DNA of 64,000 bases, taken from NCBI GenBank assembly GCA_963552605.1, contig CAUVKI010000003.1, positions 24,628-88,627 of the forward strand, given 5' to 3'. This DNA is from CAUVKI01 sp963552605 (lineage in GTDB: Bacteria; Bacillota; Clostridia; Tissierellales; Peptoniphilaceae). Of this stretch, positions 48,449 through 57,321 are shown in pieces. Numbering within the stretch: the stretch's first letter is position 1; every line of letters begins with the position of its first letter. The notes beneath the pieces were generated by a model, which saw only the letters and a list, made by a program, of their open reading frames with translations, was not told where the DNA came from and searched no databases. Made by a program: the position numbers and the translations under genes.

Positions 48449-48786
48449 AACGTATTTATGATTTTCTGAAATCGAAAAAAATTAACGTTTATTTTCCCGG
48501 GCAGCATAAAGGACTGTGTACTGAACCGTATGTCGTTATCCATAAACGAAATCAGATGGCGACGAATAGCAACCGTCTGGGTGTACAAGGGACGGATATT
48601 ATTTTGTATGTTCCGCACTTCTCGTATATCCGAGCGGAGGATTATGAAGAAAAGGTGAGAGTGATTATGAGAAAGCTTGAGTTTTTGAGAAAGACGGGGT
48701 TTGAAACTCCGTGGATTTTAGATAACGATAAAAAAGCATTTACGAAGAGTATGGAATATTTGATTCAAAAGGAATTGGAGGGATAG
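48445..48786 (+). CDS. Tail terminator
   Basis: 113 aa. IYDFLKSKKINVYFPGQHKG, then ILYVPHFSYIRAEDYEEKVR. Located between gp10-like and tube proteins, with 4-bp overlap upstream. Confidence 0.65.
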   Translation: MKRIYDFLKSKKINVYFPGQHKGLCTEPYVVIHKRNQMATNSNRLGVQGTDIILYVPHFSYIRAEDYEEKVRVIMRKLEFLRKTGFETPWILDNDKKAFTKSMEYLIQKELEG

Positions 48787-48788
48787 GT

Positions 48789-49346
48789 ATGCCGGCAACA
48801 GCTGTGAAATCATTTGCGATTGCAAATATAGCGGCGGTGGATATCATAGAGGAGAAAGAGAATAATCCGAAGACGTATAGATTGATTCAGGTGGCGTCGA
48901 AAGCGACTGCAACGCCGTTCATATCGCAGGGGAAAGATGAGGAGCTGCGAGTGAATAATACGATTCACGCCCAAAATATTACGGAGGACATCACAAAGGG
49001 ATATGAAATCACTTTTGAGACTGTCAAAGCCGTGATGGAGGTGCTTGCACTTGTGGACGGAGGAACGTGGGACGGAGCGCAGAATAAATATTCAGGTGCG
49101 GTTGCAGGAAAGCCGACGCAGAGAGTGCCTTTTACCCTGAAGGTGTACACTGCGCAAAAGGATTATGATGGAGAGAATAAGGCTTTTATTTGTTTTACTT
49201 TCAAGCATTGCAAGGGAACGCCCATTTCGTTCAATATTCAAGATGGAACGTTCCTAACACAAGAGATGAAGTTGAAAAGCCGACCGAAGTTTAATGAGAA
49301 TGCCGTTGAAATGGCAACAATGCAGGAAATACCTGAAATTCCGTAA
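48789..49346 (+). CDS. Tail tube protein
   Basis: 185 aa, beta-rich: VKSFAIANIAAVDIIEEKEN, GYEITFETVKAVMEVLALVD, and FICFTFKHCKGTPISFNIQD. Major tail protein of the non-contractile tail. A short hairpin-like stretch (GCCGTTGAAATGGCA) follows the stop. Confidence 0.75.
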   Translation: MPATAVKSFAIANIAAVDIIEEKENNPKTYRLIQVASKATATPFISQGKDEELRVNNTIHAQNITEDITKGYEITFETVKAVMEVLALVDGGTWDGAQNKYSGAVAGKPTQRVPFTLKVYTAQKDYDGENKAFICFTFKHCKGTPISFNIQDGTFLTQEMKLKSRPKFNENAVEMATMQEIPEIP

Positions 49347-49397
49347 AGAGAACTGCCGTTGAAATGGCAGTTCTTTTTATTTTATAGGAGGGATAAT

Positions 49398-49808
49398 ATG
49401 TTAATTGATTTGAAGAATGCGAAAACAACAACGATGATTGAGATTCCTGATTTTGATGGAGTCGGGGAAGTTGAGGTGGAGGTTAGACGTCCACGTCTTA
49501 TGGATATGCTTATGAATGATACGATTCCGAATCCTCTTAGAGGCACAGCGTTGGAGGTTGTTCAGGGTTTTAGAGACACGAGCGGGGAAGAGAACAGAGA
49601 GCACGAGGTGAAACGTTCGATAGAGGCGATAGATTTGTATTGTGAGATGTGTCTGGTCAATCCTACTTTTGCTCAGTTTAAAGACGTGATGACAGATGAG
49701 CAAAAGACGGCGATTGCTGCGTGGGCGGCGGCTCCTGCGGAGCTTTTGCGTTCCTTTCGTGAAGAGCAGGAAAATAGTTCAAATAATAAGGATGTCTCAG
49801 AGGTATAG
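49398..49808 (+). CDS. Tail assembly chaperone (gpG-like)
   Basis: 136 aa, ATG after GGAGGG. MLIDLKNAKTTTMIEIPDFD; EVEVRRPRLMDMLMNDTIPN; acidic C-terminus. Chaperone for the tape measure. The next frame overlaps it in a +1 register. Confidence 0.7.
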   Translation: MLIDLKNAKTTTMIEIPDFDGVGEVEVEVRRPRLMDMLMNDTIPNPLRGTALEVVQGFRDTSGEENREHEVKRSIEAIDLYCEMCLVNPTFAQFKDVMTDEQKTAIAAWAAAPAELLRSFREEQENSSNNKDVSEV

Positions 49809-50001
49809 CGAGAGACCGTCAGAGATTTTAGGGATTGATGATTGGCTTGCATATTGTTTAGATGAGATTTGTATGTATTATGAAAATTCGGCTTACGATG
49901 AGGAAACGGGATTTTATGATTTTGAGCTGTTGAGTTTTTCGGACAGAAAGAATGTAAATCCGAATCAAAAATTCATTGATTTTATTCAAAAGAGCAGGTG
50001 A
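49792..50001 (+). CDS. Tail assembly chaperone (gpT-like)
   Basis: 69 aa from ATG 49792: SERPSEILGIDDWLAYCLDE, GFYDFELLSFSDRKN. Its frame is open back to 49696, so the protein may be made as a gpG-gpT fusion by +1 frameshifting, as in many phages, or from its own weak start. Confidence 0.65.
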   Translation: MSQRYSERPSEILGIDDWLAYCLDEICMYYENSAYDEETGFYDFELLSFSDRKNVNPNQKFIDFIQKSR

Positions 50002-50005
50002 GAGT

Positions 50006-52687
50006 ATGTCTATTAGCGCAGGTAAAATTGTTGCGGCGTTGGAGCTTGATACCGGTAATTTTACTCAAAGGCTCCAACAAGCAAAAACACAGGCGGACGG
50101 AATTGGTGGAAGGTTAAAAGGGTATGGAGAGGGGCTGGCTAGTCTCGGAAAAGGTTTAACTCTTGGGGTTACAGCACCGATTACAGCGCTAGGAGCGGGA
50201 ATTGTTAAGACTTCAATGGATTTTGAAGCGGGAATGAGTAAGGTGCAGGCGATTTCAAGTGCAAGCGCAGAGGATATGGAAAAGCTGGAAGCGAAAGCGA
50301 AGGAGATGGGAGCTTCTACAAAGTTTAGTGCAACGGAGTCTTCGGAGGCTTTGTCATATATGGCGATGGCGGGCTGGAAAACAAAGGAGATGTTAGATGG
50401 TCTTCCGGGTGTGATGAATTTGGCGGCGGCTTCCGGAGAGAATTTGGGAACGGTTTCGGATATCGTTACGGATGCAATTTCGGCTTTCGGATTGAAGGCG
50501 AGTGATTCGGCAAGATTTGCAGATGTTTTGGCTCAGGCGTCTTCGAATGCGAATACAAATGTGTCGATGTTGGGAGAGTCGTTTAAGTATGTGGGTCCCG
50601 TGGCGGGCTCGCTCGGTTATTCCATTGAAGATACTTCACTTGCACTTGGGTTGATGGCGAATGCGGGGGTGAAAGCTTCTCAGGCGGGCACTACTCTTCG
50701 TGCTGCCCTGCTTCGCTTGTCCAATCCGACAGAGGATGGAAGTCTTGTAATGAATGAGTTCGGCATTTCAATGTTTAATTCAGATGGAACTGCACGTTCT
50801 TTGCGTGATGTTTTGAAGAATTTAAGGCAGGCGTTTTCTGAAATGAGTCCGGAGGTGCAGTCTTATGCAGGAAAGGTGCTGTTTGGGCAGGAAGCCGTGG
50901 CAGGAATGCTGGCGGTGTTGAATACATCAGATGAGGAATTTAATAAGTTTGCAAAAACTCTTGATAATTCGGGCGGTGCTGCGGAGCGAATGGCAAAGAC
51001 GATGGAGAATAACGTCAAAGGTCAATTGACGCTCTTGAAGTCGAATATGGAGGGCGTGTCGTTACAGCTTGGAAAGACGCTGCTCCCTATTATTAACGAT
51101 GGGATTAAATGGGTTAACGAGCTGGTTACGAAGTTTAGCAAATTGTCTCCGGAGACTCAAAAGACAATTGTAAAGTTTGCGGCTTTGGCGGCGGCGACAG
51201 GTCCCCTTTTGTCCGTAGGAGGAAATCTTTTAAAAGTCGGAGGGTCGGCAATCGGGCTGTTTGGAAAACTCGGAGGCGGTATTATGCAGCTTGCGGGTGG
51301 AGCCGGACAAGCGGCAGGAGCGTTAGGCAGCGCAGGTCTGGCAGGCGGCTTGGGTGCTTCATTGGCGGCAGCGGCTCCGTGGGTTTTGGGTATCGGGGCG
51401 ACTGTGGCGGCAGGGTATGGGCTTTATAAGGTGTTGTCATCTGACACAATCCCTGCGCTGAAATTATTTGACGATTCGATGTCGGAGGCTACAAAAAACG
51501 GAATTACATCGTTTTTAGAGCTTGAAAAGTCCGTCAATACCTCGTTGAGTATGGCTTTTGCAGCGGGGAAAGACCTTACCGATGAGATGAAGGATAATGT
51601 AGTTAATAGCGTAACGGAGATGAAGGAACAGATTGTAACGAAGATGAATGAGCAGAAAGAGGCTCAGTTGTCTTCCTTGCGGGAAATGCTTGAGAATTCT
51701 AAAAATATAACGGAAGAGGAAAAACAGGCGATTATTAAGAATGCGGAGGAAAGCTATAAGGAGAAAGAGAAAGTATATAACGATGGAGTAAAGCGTATAG
51801 AAGAGATTTGGAATAATGCAAAGAAGGAGCATAGAGAAATCACTAAGTCGGAAAGAAAAGAAATCAATGATATTGTTGAGGGAATGAAGAAGGACGGTAT
51901 TCGAGTGCTGACGGAATCCGAGCAGGAGTACGCGGTTATCCGTCAGAGGATGAAAGACCAAGCGGGGAGAATTACTGCAGAACAGGTGGCAGACTTGGTG
52001 AAAAAATCACTGGAGCAGAAGGCGAAGACTATTAAGGCGGCGGAGGAAGAGTATGATAAGCGGATTAAGCTTGCGGAGCAGATACGTTCAGAGGGTACTG
52101 AAAAAGCGAAAGAGACGGCAGAGAAGATTATTGAGGAAGCTAAGAAACAAAGGGACGATACTATTAAGGCAGCGAAGGAGATGCACGAGAAGGTAGTTGA
52201 AGAGGCTAAAAAACAATCCGGAGAGCATATAAAGGAGATTGATTTTGAAACGGGAGAGATTAAAAAATTCTGGGGGCGGCTTCAAGATTGGTTTAATAAA
52301 AACCCAATTGTAAGCAAGATTAAAACCTTGTTTGAAGGGGAGACTCCATTCGAGCCTAAGGGTCCGAAGCCTACTCCCTTTGACCCGAATCTTAAGCCGA
52401 GAAAGCAATATCGCATTCCTAGATATCCTATGCACGCTCTCGGTACGGATTACTTTCAAGGAGGGCTTACTTGGGTAGGTGAGAGAGGAGCGGAGCTTGT
52501 GGAGCTTCCGAGGGGAACAAGAATAAATTCCTCCGGAGGTTCGGAGTCAAGACTTTCGTCTCTCACTCGTGAGGTTAAACATACGGGCGAGATTACGATT
52601 AAGGGCGTGAGTAATTCAGGTGAGTTGGTGGCGGTTAAGAAGCTTTTGCTTGATGAGATGAGAAGAGAGGCGAGGGTTTATGTCTAA
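50006..52687 (+). CDS. Tape measure protein
   Basis: 893 aa from ATG 50006. TP901-type N-terminal core (SMDFEAGMSKVQAISSASAE, SSEALSYMAMAGWKTKEM, LPGVMNLAAASGENLGT), hydrophobic Gly/Ala membrane-prone stretch (~405-475), and long coiled coils (530-750) rich in Lys/Glu. Sets tail length and forms the DNA channel. C-terminal segment is basic and Pro-rich. Confidence 0.93.
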   Translation: MSISAGKIVAALELDTGNFTQRLQQAKTQADGIGGRLKGYGEGLASLGKGLTLGVTAPITALGAGIVKTSMDFEAGMSKVQAISSASAEDMEKLEAKAKEMGASTKFSATESSEALSYMAMAGWKTKEMLDGLPGVMNLAAASGENLGTVSDIVTDAISAFGLKASDSARFADVLAQASSNANTNVSMLGESFKYVGPVAGSLGYSIEDTSLALGLMANAGVKASQAGTTLRAALLRLSNPTEDGSLVMNEFGISMFNSDGTARSLRDVLKNLRQAFSEMSPEVQSYAGKVLFGQEAVAGMLAVLNTSDEEFNKFAKTLDNSGGAAERMAKTMENNVKGQLTLLKSNMEGVSLQLGKTLLPIINDGIKWVNELVTKFSKLSPETQKTIVKFAALAAATGPLLSVGGNLLKVGGSAIGLFGKLGGGIMQLAGGAGQAAGALGSAGLAGGLGASLAAAAPWVLGIGATVAAGYGLYKVLSSDTIPALKLFDDSMSEATKNGITSFLELEKSVNTSLSMAFAAGKDLTDEMKDNVVNSVTEMKEQIVTKMNEQKEAQLSSLREMLENSKNITEEEKQAIIKNAEESYKEKEKVYNDGVKRIEEIWNNAKKEHREITKSERKEINDIVEGMKKDGIRVLTESEQEYAVIRQRMKDQAGRITAEQVADLVKKSLEQKAKTIKAAEEEYDKRIKLAEQIRSEGTEKAKETAEKIIEEAKKQRDDTIKAAKEMHEKVVEEAKKQSGEHIKEIDFETGEIKKFWGRLQDWFNKNPIVSKIKTLFEGETPFEPKGPKPTPFDPNLKPRKQYRIPRYPMHALGTDYFQGGLTWVGERGAELVELPRGTRINSSGGSESRLSSLTREVKHTGEITIKGVSNSGELVAVKKLLLDEMRREARVYV

Positions 52688-53045
52688 CGGTATGTTTATA
52701 AAGGATAAAGGCGTGTCTGTGGATATTGAAGCTTTGATTGAGGAGAAAGAGGGCAATGTTGTAGCTACAAGATTTCTCGACGGCTCTTATCAGGTGCAGT
52801 CTGTCGGTAAGCCCTCAAATCTCATTAAGTTTACCATTTACGCACAAAAAAATATGCTCTCCGAAATTGAGAGAGCATATCACGAAGGGGAGGAAGTAAT
52901 CGTTTACTATAACGGGAGCTTCTATCATGGGCTTATTATTTCAAAGCCTCAATTTTCCTATTCGGTCAATGAGGAGCTGAATGATAAGAATAAGTTCTTT
53001 TCCTCAAGTATTACAATGTATGTAGAGAGTTCGGGGGGACTATAA
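52680..53045 (+). CDS. Small tail protein
   Basis: 121 aa; beta-rich (VVATRFLDGSYQVQSVGKPS, EVIVYYNGSFYHGLIISKPQ). Overlaps tape measure end by 8 bp and next gene by 1 bp. Location suggests a distal tail or tail-tip component. Confidence 0.6.
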   Translation: MSNGMFIKDKGVSVDIEALIEEKEGNVVATRFLDGSYQVQSVGKPSNLIKFTIYAQKNMLSEIERAYHEGEEVIVYYNGSFYHGLIISKPQFSYSVNEELNDKNKFFSSSITMYVESSGGL

Positions 53046-54751
53046 TGCGTTACATATCCGTTAAAGATAAACTCTTGAATAAACATCTTACAAAGTCCCA
53101 AAATTCACAGGTGGATTTTAAGCTCTATATGGGTAGGGGGAAGAACTCCATAGAGTCCGTAAAAGATATAGCTTTCGAGCTTATAAGAAAGAAAGCGGGT
53201 ATTACGGATATTGAGGTTGTGCCGAGGAGAATGACCCCTGTGAGAAATCCCGATTCACTTTGGGATGTGCATCTGGATAACGGGATTGTTACGGTTGCAA
53301 AGCGTCCGTTTGTAAAGAAAAGAGATGAGGGTTGGAAAGATATTCTTACAATCGGTTCAGGTATAGCGTGCTCAATCTGTTTTGACGGGTATTGGGTGCT
53401 TAAAAACAGTATTTGGCGTTTTGTAACGGAGGAAGACCCTTGGATTTTTTATGTGGACACTTCCAATAATCTTTGGGCGAGGCTCTTTGATTTTGATATT
53501 GATTTTATATTGGCGAGTGATGTCCTGAAAGTAAAGAGTATAAGAGGTTGGAAGAGTACGGCGGAGAGGTCGAAAGACTTAGGGCTTATTGTTGTCTATT
53601 TAAAGAAGGACGGAGAGCTCTATTATAGGAGTTATTGTGAGCAGGAGGACGGGCAGAAGCTGTGGGAGAGCGAAAGGGAGCTTTTAATAACGGCTGAAAG
53701 TTTTAATCTTTTTGAGACGAATGATTATCGTGTAGGGCTTTCGGCAACGGAGAATAAAAAGACCAGGCTGTATCTTTCAAAACGAAATTGGGCGGGTATG
53801 GGGATTAGACCCGATTATGTGAGCTTAAGACTTTATGAGAGTTTGAGCCTTGTGCCTGTTACAATTTCAGATGCTTTCGGTTTTACTCATATCAAGTCAA
53901 GCCTTATTGAGGCTCCTTCTGTCGATTATGCAGGGAAAAACAATGAAGTGCTTTTTGCGAGGAATGAAGCGGACAGCGAGGGGAATTACGGAAAGATTGT
54001 CGTATTCGGCTGTCTTTATAAGCTTTATAAGCCCGTTGTCCATCTTACGGACAGCGAGGGAAAGAGTTTGAAAGCGACCGATGTTAAGTTTGTCGGAAGA
54101 AGTGAGGATGAGCATTTTCCCTTTGTCTACAAGGCGAGGTTTACGAATTTTAACAGCTTTAAGGGCGAGTGTACTCTTAAGGTTCAGACCGAGAATGCGA
54201 TAGGTGAAGAGTATGAGATAAGCGGGAAGTTTACACCTGTGGGGCTTAATCCGAGTTATGTTCCCGAGCCCAAGGTTATTTCTTTGGAGAATACGGATAA
54301 CACATTGGTGCTTAAGTTTGACCAAATTGTAAGCGGAGCGGCGGAGAGTGTTTCGGCGTTTAAGATTACAAGCACCGCCTTTAAGAGTACGAATACGAAA
54401 GAAACGGTTGAGGATATTCATACGGTTAAGAGCATATCAAACCGTGATGAGTTTACAGTTGTGATTACCGTAAATGAGAGGTTCAAGCGTGCTATAGATA
54501 TTACGGTGTCCTATAAAGACGGAGCTTTGTCGGGAGTCGGGGGAGCGGTTAAGCCTTTTGAGCTTACGGTTAAGGCAAGAATTGAGAGTTATTCAAATGA
54601 TATATTGGATAGCGAGAGTGTTGAACTTTCTATGAGTGAGCAGACCGAGAATGTGAAAGTTGATTTTATAGGCGGTTTCGGTAGAGATTATATAAGGTCT
54701 GAGCTTTCGGAAGTGTTGGAGTTTAAGAGAGTTGAGGGAGTTGACCCGTAA
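53045..54751 (+). CDS. Tail tip / host-recognition protein
   Basis: 568 aa. N-terminal SVKDKLLNKHLTKSQNSQVD, long beta-rich region with aspartate/tyrosine-rich blades (residues 95-330), and Ig-like C-terminal repeats (about 335-540: SLENTDNTLVLKFDQIVSGA). Probably exposed and adhesive. Followed by a terminator and an accessory segment. Confidence 0.65.
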   Translation: MRYISVKDKLLNKHLTKSQNSQVDFKLYMGRGKNSIESVKDIAFELIRKKAGITDIEVVPRRMTPVRNPDSLWDVHLDNGIVTVAKRPFVKKRDEGWKDILTIGSGIACSICFDGYWVLKNSIWRFVTEEDPWIFYVDTSNNLWARLFDFDIDFILASDVLKVKSIRGWKSTAERSKDLGLIVVYLKKDGELYYRSYCEQEDGQKLWESERELLITAESFNLFETNDYRVGLSATENKKTRLYLSKRNWAGMGIRPDYVSLRLYESLSLVPVTISDAFGFTHIKSSLIEAPSVDYAGKNNEVLFARNEADSEGNYGKIVVFGCLYKLYKPVVHLTDSEGKSLKATDVKFVGRSEDEHFPFVYKARFTNFNSFKGECTLKVQTENAIGEEYEISGKFTPVGLNPSYVPEPKVISLENTDNTLVLKFDQIVSGAAESVSAFKITSTAFKSTNTKETVEDIHTVKSISNRDEFTVVITVNERFKRAIDITVSYKDGALSGVGGAVKPFELTVKARIESYSNDILDSESVELSMSEQTENVKVDFIGGFGRDYIRSELSEVLEFKRVEGVDP

Positions 54752-54780
54752 AAAAAAAGACACAAATTGCGTCTTTTTAT
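54752..54780. terminator. Bidirectional terminator after tail gene
   Basis: AAAAAGAC/GTCTTTTT stem with nine A before and T-run after. Ends the tail message on the plus strand and would also end the leftward solitary-repeat transcript on the minus strand. Confidence 0.7.
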
Positions 54781-54789
54781 AAAAAATGC

Positions 54790-54818
54790 TTGACTTATTC
54801 TACTAATAGTAGTAAAAT
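54790..54818 (+). promoter_or_regulatory. Promoter of small membrane ORF
   Basis: TTGACT, 17 bp, TAAAAT; spacer contains a CTACTAATAGTAG dyad. Followed by AAGGAGG and a TTG start at 54843. Confidence 0.65.
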
Positions 54819-54842
54819 ATATTCAAGAAAGGAGGTGAGCCG

Positions 54843-55022
54843 TTGGACTTGGTGGAAAAGCTTTTATTTCAATCCACGTGCCTCTGTGAGGCACGATCTC
54901 CTCTCTTGGGGAGATTATACCACGTCCAAACCAAAATGAGAATACTGACAATAGGATTAAATTTGGCTGCTTTAGTGCTGATTGTTGCGACTCTCAGGCT
55001 TCATTTTAAGAATAAGGAATGA
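54843..55022 (+). CDS. Small single-span membrane protein, antisense to solitary repeat
   Basis: 59 codons from TTG 54843 (GGAGG 7 nt upstream) or 28 aa from the internal ATG 54936. The C-terminal part is one hydrophobic helix (LTIGLNLAALVLIVATL) followed by RLHFKNKE, like type I toxin peptides. The N-terminal codons cross the complement of the CRISPR-like repeat. Stop overlaps the next start (ATGA). Confidence 0.5.
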   Translation: MDLVEKLLFQSTCLCEARSPLLGRLYHVQTKMRILTIGLNLAALVLIVATLRLHFKNKE

Positions 55023-55207
55023 GTACAAAGAGGACAGAATATAATCAAACTTGGCAAGCTAAAAATCCCGAACGTGCGAAGTATCTCAGGGATAGAACTG
55101 CCGCCCGCCGCTTCCTGAGGAAGGCAGAGCCGGAGGATATCGAGGAGATGGAAAGGCTGATTGCAGAAAGGAGGGAGGAAAATGGACGAGGAAATGAATA
55201 TAAGTGA
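55019..55207 (+). CDS. Conserved small phage protein (62 aa)
   Basis: MSTKRTEYNQTWQAKNPERA, then a basic helical region (AARRFLRKAEPEDIEEMERL). A family often seen in Firmicute phage tail regions. Overlaps the small membrane ORF and the MDEEMN gene. Confidence 0.7.
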   Translation: MSTKRTEYNQTWQAKNPERAKYLRDRTAARRFLRKAEPEDIEEMERLIAERREENGRGNEYK

Positions 55208-55346
55208 ATTGGCAATGCAAGAGGCAAAAAACGGTCAGACAAAAACGATACTTCTTTTAATAGAAAAAGAAAAGCAGGAACAGGACGAGAAGGGAAGGGA
55301 AGTGCTGCAAAAGCTACAGGAAAAAGTGGAAAGCCTGCTGGTATAA
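55182..55346 (+). CDS. MDEEMN-family small acidic protein, copy 2
   Basis: 54 aa: MDEEMNISELAMQEAKNGQT, then a charged helix ending KVESLLV. No private promoter here; it is read with the 62-aa gene. The hairpin after it (ACACAGGCGAGGG... about 55370-55406) is the homologue of the other cassettes, but the antisense promoter is decayed and a CRISPR-like repeat follows instead. Confidence 0.7.
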   Translation: MDEEMNISELAMQEAKNGQTKTILLLIEKEKQEQDEKGREVLQKLQEKVESLLV

Positions 55347-55416
55347 GCAGGCTAAAAAAAAAGAAGTACACAGGCGAGGGATTGCTCCCCTCTCGTTTGT
55401 GTTTTATTGTCGCACC

Positions 55417-55530
55417 TTTAAGGTCGCGCCTCCATGAGGCGCGTGGATTGAAATGTCGAGGACAGATGTTATAATTCTAGGAGTGGAGAGGTTGGGTCAG
55501 ATGTGATGCACGCTTAGGCGTGCTTTTTTA
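55417..55530 (+). ncRNA. Solitary I-C-like CRISPR repeat RNA, copy 2
   Basis: Repeat at 55423-55454 (GTCGCGCCTCC-ATG start, stem GCGCCTC/GAGGCGC, handle GTGGATTGAAAT). Promoter-like TTGCTC (55382), 17 bp, TATTGT (55405) would start ~6 nt before it. Terminator GCACGC-TTAG-GCGTGC plus T-run at 55508-55530 ends a ~114-nt RNA. Repeat identical to 57869-57900. Confidence 0.7.
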
Positions 55531-55544
55531 TTTTGGGAGGAGTT

Positions 55545-56969
55545 ATGAAAATACACAACAGTTTTAGAATAGAAGTAAGAGATAAAGAGACAAATGCTCT
55601 TAAGACTTCGGCAAGGGCGGAGAATATGGTGTTGAATGCGTGGAATTTGGTTTCAATACCGAGGAATATTTATTTCGGTTCGGGGAGCGACCCTCAACAA
55701 GAGAAGCCTGATATGACCAATATGATTAAGTATCTTGGCAGTAAGTCGATTGAGTCAACCTCGGGGACTTGGAGCGGAGATACTTTTGTCGTGAATTATA
55801 AAGCGTATCAGATTGCAGCTGATGAACACGTCGGAAAGATTATAGCGGAGGTGGGATTGTACGATAGCATTTATAATAACCTATTAAGCCACGCTTTCAT
55901 TAAGGACAGCGAGGGAAATCCTATTACGATTGAGAAGAAAGCGACGGACGTTATAAATCTTTATGCTACCGTCTATTATAAGAGGGAGTATGAGACTTAT
56001 AAGACGGATTCTTTGGAGTTTGTCTATCCCTATACTTCTACCACTTCCGTTTCGGCGCATACACTCAACGGCAAAATAGCGGATATGAATAGTAGTCTCG
56101 AGATTGATGAGCCTAAGAGAAAGAAAGGCGTTTTGCAGATTTCAAATTCAAAGCTTAACGGAGAGGAGATAAGAGGTTTTTTATTCGGCAGTAATTATGA
56201 CAAATCTTTAGATAGGGTTGTGCTTTTCCCGTCTGTGCTCTTTCCCGGTGAGAGGCTTTCAAAGCTTAAGCTCTTGGGAGAGCAGGACGGAGTGAATAAA
56301 AAGTTTAATCTCCCTTGGGATTGTGTGAAAGATTTTAAGCTTTACAAGAACGGGAACTTAGTGCCTCAAAGTGATTATATTTTCATTAAGGCTGCGGGTA
56401 ATATTTTAAAGGATTTAAAGAGTGTTGAAATAAACGGGGTGCTTGAGGAGAAGTGTATAAGAAAGCTTGATGATAACTATCTGATTGATTATAAAAAACT
56501 TTTTGAAATGCTCCTAAAATCTTCCAAAGAAGATATGATGGGTCTTTTTTATGAGAAAGGAGTTATGAAGAACCTTTCAAGTTATACGGTTGAGTTTGAA
56601 AATCCCTATAAGGTTTCACATTATAAGGTGTCCTCGTCCTCTAGTGAGAGAATTAAGGTTGAGCTTTTCACCGACAGTTGGGTTGAGATTTATAATGATA
56701 CGGGCGGAACATATAAAACGGAACTTTCTTCTCCTCTTGAGGGTGTGAGAAAGGCAAGGGTGAGTATGGTTAATCCCAATAACGGCTCTCCTTTCAAGAG
56801 GGTGCCGTGGCTTTACCTTTCTAATGATGAGGCTTTTCATCTGGAGTTTAATAATGCTCCTCTTTCGACTGATAGTCTTGAGTTTGACGGTTTTGTGGAT
56901 TATATCCCTAAGGACAAAGACCACGTTATAAATTTGAGTTTTGATTTCTCTATGAGTGCAGGGGGATAG
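55545..56969 (+). CDS. Tail fibre / host-recognition structural protein
   Basis: 474 aa from ATG 55545 (GGGAGGAG). KIHNSFRIEVRDKETNALKT opening, long beta-rich regions (SLEFVYPYTSTTSVSAHTLN; VELFTDSWVEIYNDTGGTYK), C-terminal SFDFSMSAGG. Position in the tail tip block. Specific role not resolved. Confidence 0.6.
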   Translation: MKIHNSFRIEVRDKETNALKTSARAENMVLNAWNLVSIPRNIYFGSGSDPQQEKPDMTNMIKYLGSKSIESTSGTWSGDTFVVNYKAYQIAADEHVGKIIAEVGLYDSIYNNLLSHAFIKDSEGNPITIEKKATDVINLYATVYYKREYETYKTDSLEFVYPYTSTTSVSAHTLNGKIADMNSSLEIDEPKRKKGVLQISNSKLNGEEIRGFLFGSNYDKSLDRVVLFPSVLFPGERLSKLKLLGEQDGVNKKFNLPWDCVKDFKLYKNGNLVPQSDYIFIKAAGNILKDLKSVEINGVLEEKCIRKLDDNYLIDYKKLFEMLLKSSKEDMMGLFYEKGVMKNLSSYTVEFENPYKVSHYKVSSSSSERIKVELFTDSWVEIYNDTGGTYKTELSSPLEGVRKARVSMVNPNNGSPFKRVPWLYLSNDEAFHLEFNNAPLSTDSLEFDGFVDYIPKDKDHVINLSFDFSMSAGG

Positions 56970-56983
56970 GATTGAAAAAGTAC

Positions 56984-57014
56984 TTGACATTTAGGGTATC
57001 CGTAATTGTATAAT
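56984..57014 (+). promoter_or_regulatory. Promoter of MDEEMN cassette, copy 3
   Basis: TTGACA, 19-bp spacer, TATAAT, then the conserved leader CAGCAAGGGAAACC with GGAGCAAGAGA next to the ribosome site. The GGAGCAAG leader can pair with the CTTGCTCC loop of the downstream hairpin. Confidence 0.7.
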
Positions 57015-57067
57015 ATAGATACAGCAAGGGAAACCGAGCAAGTCGGAGCAAGAGAGAGGAGAAAAAG

Positions 57068-57211
57068 ATGGACGAGGAAATGAATGTCAGTGAGCTTTTA
57101 GTCGAACAGACCAAGGAAAATCAGACAAGAAAAATTCTTGCTATCATCAAAGAGAGTAAAGATAAAGAGGAAATCATAAAAAAAGTAGAGGCTCTATTAA
57201 CAAATAAGTAA
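57068..57211 (+). CDS. MDEEMN-family small acidic protein, copy 3
   Basis: 47 aa: MDEEMNVSELLVEQTKENQT, then KILAIIKESKDKEEIIKKVE. Most divergent and shortest copy. Followed by the hairpin/antisense RNA and then a RelBE pair in place of an RHH gene. Confidence 0.7.
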   Translation: MDEEMNVSELLVEQTKENQTRKILAIIKESKDKEEIIKKVEALLTNK

Positions 57212-57269
57212 TAACAGAGCCTCTTACAAGGAAATACCACAAACGGGGGTCTTGCTCCCCCTAGTTTGT
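57178..57269 (-). ncRNA. Antisense hairpin RNA of MDEEMN cassette, copy 3
   Basis: Minus-strand promoter TTGCGC (57305-57300), 18 bp, TATAAT (57281-57276). RNA: hairpin CCACAAACTAGGGGG-AGCAAGA-CCCCC..., then terminator AGAGGCTCT/AGAGCCTCT plus seven T inside the ORF 3' end. T-run is only on this strand. ~92 nt. Confidence 0.68.
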
Positions 57270-57321
57270 GGTGCGATTATAACACAGAGCAAGAGAAGGG
57301 CGCAAGTAAGGAGATGTTGCT

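Larger units (their letters stand above)
54752..54907 (-). ncRNA. Solitary I-C-like CRISPR repeat RNA, copy 1
   Basis: Repeat at 54866-54898: stem GTGCCTC-ACA-GAGGCAC, then the handle GTGGATTGAAAT. Promoter: extended -10 TGGTATAAT (54922-54914), giving a start ~9 nt before the repeat; terminator at 54752-54780. Stem differs from copies 2 and 3 by paired changes (GC/GC to GT/AC), so the hairpin is conserved. No spacer or second repeat. RNA anti-CRISPR candidate; also antisense to the membrane ORF. Confidence 0.65.
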
